Positions 58,551 through 64,000 of a stretch of DNA of 64,000 nt are shown here, one piece after another. The position numbers and the translations under genes are program-made. The notes under the pieces are model-generated. The model made no database searches. It was not told where the DNA came from and saw nothing but the letters and a program-made list of their open reading frames with translations. Position 1 is the stretch's first letter. Each line of letters opens with the position of its first letter. The stretch comes from Natronoarchaeum rubrum (GTDB lineage Archaea; Halobacteriota; Halobacteria; Halobacteriales; Natronoarchaeaceae), in NCBI RefSeq assembly GCF_024494695.1, contig NZ_JANHDP010000001.1, positions 62,001 to 126,000 on the forward strand. Reading direction: 5' to 3'.

Positions 58551-59582
58551 TCAGACGGCGACGAGAAGCAGCGGGACGAGCAACAGCGAGAGGAGAAAGC
58601 CGACGAAGTACCACGTCGACCCGACGAGCTCACGCTGCGCCGCGGCGACGAGCCGTCCGTACGTTTCGTAGAACACCAGCACCGACACGGAGAGGACGAA
58701 TCCGACGACCAGCAGCACGACGACGGTGAGCGCGCCGACGGCCGTGTCGAGAGCGATCGCGACGATGAGCGTATCGACGAGCGTCCCGACGTTCGCACCC
58801 AGCACGAACGGCACGATCTCGTCTCGCTTGACGTGCCCGCGGTTGTACAGCGGGACGACGATGCCGAGCGAGAACGCGACGCTGGTCGTCAGTCCAGTGA
58901 CGACGAGTCCGAGCCCGAACGACACCCACTTGTCGTTCAGCTTCGAGACGTACCGTTGGCGCAGCTGACGCTTGTCTACGCTGTCGAGGACTCGGTCGAA
59001 CAGCCGAAGGCTGAGGAAGATGAGCCCGATCGCAAGGACGAACGCCATCCCGGCGCCGACGAGTTCGACGATGGCCTCTGCTCCGATCGAGACCACGTCG
59101 CGGACGGCGGCGTCCGACTCGGGGAGCAGCCGTGTCTGCCCTTCCACGCTCTCGATCGCCGGCAGCCAGAGGTATCCAAGCGCCAGTGCGGGCAAGTAGA
59201 TCGAGTGGGTGACCAAGAACGTGAGGAGCCCGAGGCTCGTCGACTCGCGGACCGTATCGAGTTCCTCGTTCAGGTAGTCGAACGCTCCGACGAAGACGAC
59301 GACTGCGGCCCCGCCGAGCCGAGATCCGACGATCATCAGGAACAGCTGCGACGGGAGAAGCAACTCCGACTTGAACAAGGAAAGCGACAGGGCGGCGACG
59401 ATCGACCCGTTCGCCAACACGTAGGAGGCGAACCAGCCGAGGCCGAGCGCCGACCAGTCTCCGACGACGATCCGCCCGAGAACCCGCCTGAGAAACGGCG
59501 TGAGCGCGTCGGTCGACGACCCGAGCAATCGAATGGCGAACAGGAACAGAACGATCGTTACGGACACCTGAAGCGCGAGCAC
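58551..59582 (-). CDS. Na+/phosphate cotransporter family protein (NptA/PF02690 type)
   Basis: The 343-residue product has about eight to nine helices and two inverted repeats of the Na/Pi family: FLFAIRLLGSSTDALTPFLR at the start with ASYVLANGSIVAALSLS, and VTGLTTSVAFSLGIVVPLYN with FVLGANVGTLVDTLIVAIAL. It should import phosphate (or another anion) with sodium. The start is a GTG at 59582; no earlier start codon is in frame after the preceding stop. It converges on the CaCA gene. Confidence 0.85.
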   Translation of the reverse strand: MLALQVSVTIVLFLFAIRLLGSSTDALTPFLRRVLGRIVVGDWSALGLGWFASYVLANGSIVAALSLSLFKSELLLPSQLFLMIVGSRLGGAAVVVFVGAFDYLNEELDTVRESTSLGLLTFLVTHSIYLPALALGYLWLPAIESVEGQTRLLPESDAAVRDVVSIGAEAIVELVGAGMAFVLAIGLIFLSLRLFDRVLDSVDKRQLRQRYVSKLNDKWVSFGLGLVVTGLTTSVAFSLGIVVPLYNRGHVKRDEIVPFVLGANVGTLVDTLIVAIALDTAVGALTVVVLLVVGFVLSVSVLVFYETYGRLVAAAQRELVGSTWYFVGFLLSLLLVPLLLVAV

Positions 59583-59758
59583 TACCGGAGAACGACTGGA
59601 CAGTTGCTCCGTCTCCGAGCTGATGTGTCCTCACCCGGGCTATCATACGCGCCACCGCGGGTAAAACGTTGCATAGAACCGGGATTGCTGGATGCGAGTC
59701 GGATCGGGAACTCTGCAGCGATGAACCGTTCGGTCGATCGAACCGGATACTCGTGACG

Positions 59759-60235
59759 TCAGCGACTGCCCTCGACCGCCTCGATGGCGTCGATCCCGAC
59801 CTCGACGACGTCGTCGGCCAGTTCGTCCGCTCGCGCTCGCAGGTCCGCCGGCGCGAACCACTCCCAGTCGTCGGCGTCCTGCTCGCCCGCCGCGGGCGCG
59901 ATGTCGCGGTGCTCGACTTCGCCGTAGTAGACGAAGTCGACGTGCTGGTGGCCGACGCCCTCCGGCGTGACGTTGATGTCCTCCAGCAGGAACTGCCGGG
60001 GCTGGGGGAGCGATCGGGCAGTCTCCGACTCGGGACCGTCGGCGTCGGCGAGCAGCGAGACCGTCAGCCCGGTCTCCTCGCGGGCCTCACGGAGCGCGGT
60101 CTCGTGGGGGAGTTCGTCCCGGTCGACGTGGCCGCCGGGCGGGAGCCACATGTCCAGCTTGTCGTGCTCGTGGAGCGCCGTCGCGCCGTCGTTGACGACG
60201 TAGACGGTGGCGACGAAGTGACGCGTCGTCTCCAT
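59759..60235 (-). CDS. Nudix hydrolase
   Basis: The 158-residue protein carries a complete Nudix box GGHVDRDELPHETALREAREETGL (residues about 36-59; the G-x5-E-x7-REAxEETG pattern is intact). The N-terminus METTRHFVATVYVVNDGATA matches the family start. It hydrolyses a nucleoside diphosphate linked to another moiety; the substrate is not predictable. It is divergent to the USP gene across a large palindrome. Confidence 0.9.
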   Translation of the reverse strand: METTRHFVATVYVVNDGATALHEHDKLDMWLPPGGHVDRDELPHETALREAREETGLTVSLLADADGPESETARSLPQPRQFLLEDINVTPEGVGHQHVDFVYYGEVEHRDIAPAAGEQDADDWEWFAPADLRARADELADDVVEVGIDAIEAVEGSR

Positions 60236-60285
60236 ACGCGCTCTCTGCGACGCCCGGGGGAAGTAGGCACCGTTCCGCGGTCGTC

Positions 60286-60357
60286 GCGACGCCGTCTCGG
60301 GGGCAGGCGGCGCTGCCCCGGAGGCGGCCCGGGGCAGCGCCGCCGCGGTGGCGTCGC
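60286..60357. promoter_or_regulatory. Large nested palindrome in the Nudix/USP divergent region
   Basis: An inner perfect 16-bp stem (60306-60321 with 60329-60344, ggcggcgctgccccgg/ccggggcagcgccgcc) is nested within an outer stem gcgacgcc (60286-60293)/ggcgtcgc (60350-60357), symmetric around 60325. It lies between the two divergent starts and could act as an operator, a cruciform or a terminator. Confidence 0.75.
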
Positions 60358-60410
60358 CCCGACCCGGCACCGGGGGCCGTACTAAGTGGATCCGGAATCA
60401 AGTGGCGAGT

Positions 60411-61286
60411 ATGTACGATCGAATCCTGGTCGCCGTCGACGGTAGCGAGCCCGCCAACGCCGCGTTCGATCACGCGCTCGACGTCGCGGCCGACTGCGAC
60501 GCCGAGGTCCGGGCGCTGTACGTGGCGGACACGAACCGCGACAGCGTCACGACGGTCGGAACCAACGTTCGCGACGCGCTCGAAGCCGAGGGCGAGGACG
60601 TGATCGAGGGCGCGCGCGAGCGAGCCGCGGTCCGCGACGTCGACTTCGAGGGCGAGGTCGTGCAGGGCGAACCCGGCGAGTCGATCCTCGAAGCGGCCGA
60701 CGTGCGCGACGCCGACCTCGTCGCGATGGGCACCAGCGGCAAGGGCGGCATCCGACGATTTCTGCTCGGCAGCGTCGCCGAACACGTCGTCCGGCGCGCG
60801 GAGGTGCCAGTTCTCACAGTGCGAGCCGACGAGGAGGTCCGCGTCGAGTACCCCTACGACTCGATCCTGGTGCCGACCGACGGGAGCGAGCACGCCTCCC
60901 GCGCCATGGAACGGGCCGTCGACCTGGCTCGGCGCCACGACGCCACGCTGCACGTGCTCTCGGTCGTCGACGTCATGGCCGTCGGCGTCGACGTGCGGGC
61001 CGATCTCATGATCGACCAGCTCGAAGAGCGCGCCCACGAGGCTGTCGAAGACGCCGGAGCGGAGGCCGGCGAGGCTGGTGTCGACGTCGTCACGGACACG
61101 ATCGTCGGCTCGATCCCCCGCGAGATCCGATCCTACGCCGAGGACGAGGAGATCGATCTGCTCGCGATGGGCACGCACGGACGCCGCGGCGTCGACCGGG
61201 TCCTGCTCGGCAGCGTCACCGAGCGCGTGCTCCGGACGGCGCCGGCGCCGGTGCTGACGGTTCGCGGTCGAGACGAGGGAGAGTAA
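60411..61286 (+). CDS. Universal stress protein, two tandem USP domains
   Basis: The 291-residue protein has two USP domains. The first (about residues 1-140) starts MYDRILVAVDGSEPANAAFD and ends with GTSGKGGIRRFLLGSVAEHV. The second (about 145-291) starts YDSILVPTDGSEHASRAMER and ends GTHGRRGVDRVLLGSVTERV. Both have the G-2x-G-9x-G(S/T) ATP-binding motif. It probably serves in stress resistance. The AT-poor promoter region contains the palindrome and a tactaagtgg box (60380-60389). Confidence 0.92.
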   Translation: MYDRILVAVDGSEPANAAFDHALDVAADCDAEVRALYVADTNRDSVTTVGTNVRDALEAEGEDVIEGARERAAVRDVDFEGEVVQGEPGESILEAADVRDADLVAMGTSGKGGIRRFLLGSVAEHVVRRAEVPVLTVRADEEVRVEYPYDSILVPTDGSEHASRAMERAVDLARRHDATLHVLSVVDVMAVGVDVRADLMIDQLEERAHEAVEDAGAEAGEAGVDVVTDTIVGSIPREIRSYAEDEEIDLLAMGTHGRRGVDRVLLGSVTERVLRTAPAPVLTVRGRDEGE

Positions 61287-61359
61287 GTCAGTCGCCGCGG
61301 CGACTGTGACGCCGCCGTGGCCGCGGTGGCGTCCGAGCGGCGCGGCGTCGTCGAAGCTG

Positions 61360-62319
61360 TCAGACCGGCGCGGCGTCGTCGGCGTCGAGCAGCTCGTGGT
61401 AGCGGTTGCGGATCGTGACCTCGCTGACCGACGCCACCTCGCCGACCTCGCTCTGGGTGACCTGTTCGTTGGTCAGCAGGGCGGCGGCGTAGACGGCGGC
61501 CGCGGCCATCCCGACGGGGCTCTTGCCCGAGTGGACGCCGCTGTCCTTCGCGCTCCGGAGCAGCTCGCGGGCGCGCATCTCGGCTTCGTCCGAGATTTCG
61601 AGTTCCGAGGCGAATCGGGGGACGTACTGCTCGGGATCGGCGGGCTGGATTTCGAGGCCGAGTTCGCGGACGACGTAGCGGTAGGTTCGTGCGACTTCCG
61701 CCCGGTCGACGCGGCTCACGGTCTCGATCTCGTCGAGGCTACGCGGCGTGCCGGCCTGGCGCGCCGCGGCGTACAGCGACGCTGTCGCGACGCCCTCGAT
61801 CGAGCGCCCCGGCAGCAGATCCTCGTCGAGCGCGCGGCGGTAGATCACGCTGGCGGTCTCCCGGACCGTGTCCGGCAGCCCGAGCGCGGACGCCATGCGG
61901 TCGATCTCGCCGAGCGCCTGCTTGAGGTTGCGCTCCTTGGAGTCCCGAGTACGGAAGCGCTCGTTCCAGGTGCGCAGGCGCGACATCTTCTCGCGCTGGC
62001 GAGAGGACAGCGACTGGCCGTAGGCGTCCTTGTCCTGCCAGCCGATGTTGGTCGAGAGGCCGTCGTCGTGCATCATCTTCGTCGTCGGGGCGCCGACGCG
62101 GGATTTCTCGTCTTTCTCGGCGGCGTCGAACGCGCGCCACTCCGGCCCGCGGTCGATCTCGTCTTCCTCCACGACGAGCCCGCAGTCGGCACACACCGTC
62201 TCGCCGCGCTCCTCGTCCGAGACGAGCTTGCCGCCACACTCAGGACAGGCGAGGCTCTCGGATTCGGACTCGGTCGATCGCTCGTCGCTCGTGCGCTCTC
62301 GGATGCTGGTGTCGGTCAT
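61360..62319 (-). CDS. tfb: Transcription initiation factor B (TFB)
   Basis: The 319-residue protein has an N-terminal zinc ribbon (LACPECGGKLVSDEERGETV then CADCGLVVEE), a B-reader/linker region (GPEWRAFDAAEKDEKSRVGA) and two cyclin repeats (about residues 120-210 and 215-310, with IEGVATASLYAAARQAG and PVGMAAAAVYAAALLTN). It recruits RNA polymerase to TBP-bound promoters. Haloarchaea have several TFBs; which paralogue this is cannot be told. A TATA-like ttaaaatatt (62389-62398, minus strand) lies about 70 nt before the ATG. Confidence 0.95.
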   Translation of the reverse strand: MTDTSIRERTSDERSTESESESLACPECGGKLVSDEERGETVCADCGLVVEEDEIDRGPEWRAFDAAEKDEKSRVGAPTTKMMHDDGLSTNIGWQDKDAYGQSLSSRQREKMSRLRTWNERFRTRDSKERNLKQALGEIDRMASALGLPDTVRETASVIYRRALDEDLLPGRSIEGVATASLYAAARQAGTPRSLDEIETVSRVDRAEVARTYRYVVRELGLEIQPADPEQYVPRFASELEISDEAEMRARELLRSAKDSGVHSGKSPVGMAAAAVYAAALLTNEQVTQSEVGEVASVSEVTIRNRYHELLDADDAAPV

Positions 62320-62668
62320 TGTGGTGCTGGTGAGACAGCCGGGGCTGGGAAACCCTCAATCACACTGTTATGTTGTATCTCCAGCGACTTAAAATATTCG
62401 GTCGTGACGGCGTCTGCCGGCGATTCACGACAATCATCAGGTTTGTCTAAGCCTCGTCAGAACGCCGCCGTCAGGACGCGTCGACCCGCGGCTCACGCTC
62501 CGTCGAAAGACCCCAGGCGGTCGACCCTGCGGCCCGATGCGTTGCTCGTCCTGCCAGTGGCTCGTGCGGTCGCGAAGTCGGTATGACGGACCGCGTACCC
62601 GCGGTCGACGCAGTGGACGAGGGCCCGTAATCGAAATGCTTACTCCCGGCCCGCCAGTTCCTCCGTGC
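62320..62668. promoter_or_regulatory. Divergent intergenic region between tfb and gatC
   Basis: The 349-nt region holds the tfb promoter (aatattttaa on the minus strand, 62389-62398) with a leader of about 45 nt. The gatC side has a weaker box (gtaatcgaaatgcttac, about 62627-62643) 25-40 nt before the ATG. No gene is credible between them. Confidence 0.55.
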
Positions 62669-62947
62669 ATGAGCGACACGCCCGCCGGTCCCGAGGAGGT
62701 CCGTCACGTCGCCGAGCTGGCGCGGGTCGACCTCGACGACGACACCGTCGACGAGTTCGCCGCGCAGTTCGCGGACATCCTCGACTACTTCGAGACGTTG
62801 GACGAGGTGCCCGAAGTCGACCGCGAGGCCGACCTGGTCAACGTGATGCGCCCCGACGAAGAACACGAGGGGCTCACCCAGGACGAAGCCCTGCAGAACG
62901 CCGAAGAAACCGAGAACGGCTACTTCAAGGGCCCGAACGTCTCCTGA
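62669..62947 (+). CDS. gatC: Asp/Glu-tRNA amidotransferase subunit C
   Basis: The 92-residue protein has the GatC pattern: GPEEVRHVAELARVDLDDDT and FAAQFADILDYFETLDEVPE, then DREADLVNVMRPDEE. GatC is the stabilising subunit of the GatCAB complex that amidates mischarged Glu-tRNA-Gln and Asp-tRNA-Asn. The stop is 2 nt before gatA. Confidence 0.94.
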   Translation: MSDTPAGPEEVRHVAELARVDLDDDTVDEFAAQFADILDYFETLDEVPEVDREADLVNVMRPDEEHEGLTQDEALQNAEETENGYFKGPNVS

Positions 62948-62949
62948 TC

Positions 62950-64000
62950 ATGTCGGAAAACATCTTCATCACCGAGGAGTCCGCGACGGGCGACGACGAC
63001 GGCCCGCTCGCGGGCAAGACCGTCGCCGTCAAGGACAACATCTCGACCAAGGGGATTCGGACGACCTGCGGCTCTGCCATGCTGGCGGAGTACGTCCCGC
63101 CGTACGACGCGACCGTCGTCGAGCGCCTCAAGGACGCCGGCGCCGACGTCGCCGGCAAGGCCAACATGGACGAGTTCGGCATGGGGACGACCACCGAAAC
63201 CTCTGCGTTCGGCGCGACCGACAACCCCGCAGCGCCGGGGCACGTCCCCGGCGGCTCCTCGGGCGGGTCCGCCGCCGCGGTTGCCGCGGGCGAGGCCGAC
63301 CTCGCGCTGGGATCGGACACCGGCGGCTCGGTGCGCTGCCCCGCGGCCTTCTGCGGCGTCGTCGGCATCAAGCCGACCTACGGGCTGGTCTCTCGCTACG
63401 GGCTCGTCGCGTACGCCAACAGCTTAGAGCAGATCGGCCCGCTCGCGCCGACCGTCGAGGAAGCCGCGGAACTGCTCGATGCGATCAGCGGCCCCGACCC
63501 GAACGACGCGACGACGCGCGAAGAAGGCGCTGAGTCCGACTACGCCGCGGCGGCCGACGGCGACGTCGACGGGCTGGAGATCGGCGTCCCCACCGAACTC
63601 CTCGACGGCGCGGACGAGGGCGTCGTCGAGCAGTTCTGGAGCGCGATCGACGACCTCGAAGCGCAGGGTGCGAGCTACCACGAAGTGAGCCTTCCGTCCG
63701 TCGAGCACGCCGTCGAGGCGTACTACGTGATCGCGATGTCCGAAGCGTCCTCGAACCTTGCGCGGTTCGACGGCGTCCGCTACGGACACTCCGGCGGGTT
63801 CGAGGGCAACTGGAACGAGGCGTTCTCGAAAGCCCGCCGCGAGGGCTTCGGCGACGAGGTCAAGCGCCGGATCCTGCTCGGCACGTACGCGCTATCGGCC
63901 GGGTATCACGACAAGTACTACAAGAAGGCACAGGACGCCCGTGCGTGGGTCAAACAGGACTTCGACGAGGCGCTCGCCGACGCCGACGTGCTGGCGAGTC
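62950..64000 (+). CDS. gatA: Asp/Glu-tRNA amidotransferase subunit A (partial at 3' end)
   Basis: The first 350 codons are present; the gene runs off the window. They show the amidase signature: LAGKTVAVKDNISTKGIRTT with catalytic Lys, GKANMDEFGMG, and GGSSGGSAAAVAAGEADLAL with the Ser-cisSer site and SDTGGSVRCPA. GatA supplies ammonia from glutamine or asparagine to the activated Glu-tRNA-Gln. It begins 2 nt after gatC. Confidence 0.95.
   Translation, partial: MSENIFITEESATGDDDGPLAGKTVAVKDNISTKGIRTTCGSAMLAEYVPPYDATVVERLKDAGADVAGKANMDEFGMGTTTETSAFGATDNPAAPGHVPGGSSGGSAAAVAAGEADLALGSDTGGSVRCPAAFCGVVGIKPTYGLVSRYGLVAYANSLEQIGPLAPTVEEAAELLDAISGPDPNDATTREEGAESDYAAAADGDVDGLEIGVPTELLDGADEGVVEQFWSAIDDLEAQGASYHEVSLPSVEHAVEAYYVIAMSEASSNLARFDGVRYGHSGGFEGNWNEAFSKARREGFGDEVKRRILLGTYALSAGYHDKYYKKAQDARAWVKQDFDEALADADVLAS

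Overview
The window is chromosomal DNA of an extremely halophilic archaeon (class Halobacteria). The evidence is GC-rich DNA, strongly acidic predicted proteins, archaeal information-processing genes (L44e, S27e, aIF2-alpha, Nop10, proteasome alpha, RNase P Rpp14/Rpp30, TFB, GatCA), haloarchaeal lineage families (HalX response regulator, halocyanin, Lrp-TRASH regulator, haloarchaeal gamma-glutamylcysteine ligase), and many genes with a TATA-like box 22-30 nt upstream of the start codon, as expected for leaderless transcripts. I cannot fix the genus from sequence alone.

Layout. 0-5.9 kb: the distal part of an Mrp-type cation/proton antiporter operon (end of mnhB, mnhC, three NuoL/M/N-like subunits). 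6.1-9.8 kb: a polysaccharide flippase, then four small type IV pilin-like genes. 9.8-14 kb: a zinc-ribbon protein, a hypoxanthine/guanine phosphoribosyltransferase, a cysteine-rich membrane protein, a bactofilin-like membrane protein and a regulator made of two tandem winged-helix repeats. 14.2-18 kb: initiator tRNA-Met, GtrA, methylglyoxal synthase and the conserved L44e-S27e-aIF2a-Nop10-PAC2 translation operon. 18.2-25 kb: a thiolase-like/DUF35 pair, small membrane and lipoproteins, and an ADP-forming acyl-CoA synthetase overlapping a BioD/DRTGG protein. 25.3-29.5 kb: a metal-homeostasis block (ZnuABC-type importer with operator-like repeats, halocyanin, Lrp-TRASH metallosensor). 29.7-38.9 kb: housekeeping genes (glutamate-cysteine ligase, CoaD, short TFIIB-like protein, tRNA-Leu, psmA, the Rpp14-methyltransferase-Rpp30 group, RNA-binding protein). 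38.9-39.7 kb: a hairpin-rich non-coding element with repeated ends. 39.7-50.3 kb: a Fe-S-less uracil-DNA glycosylase relative, BolA and CGFS glutaredoxin, a ThiN-domain regulator, a degenerate PAS/GAF kinase facing a HalX response regulator, and PurL. 50.5-64 kb: a PHP/asparagine-synthase-like operon, a divergent acyl-CoA dehydrogenase/APH-like kinase pair, a CBS-ParB protein, Na/Ca and Na/Pi transporters, Nudix, tandem USP, TFB and gatC-gatA (gatA runs off the end).

Most of the window is ordinary core chromosome. I found no transposase, integrase, phage gene or CRISPR array. The least explained items are the structured element at 39.0-39.65 kb, T-arm remnants downstream of both tRNA genes, catalytic-residue losses in several otherwise intact enzymes (thiolase-like, SDR, kinase, uracil glycosylase, one antiporter subunit), and two gene pairs that suggest functional links (ACD with DRTGG; ACAD with APH).
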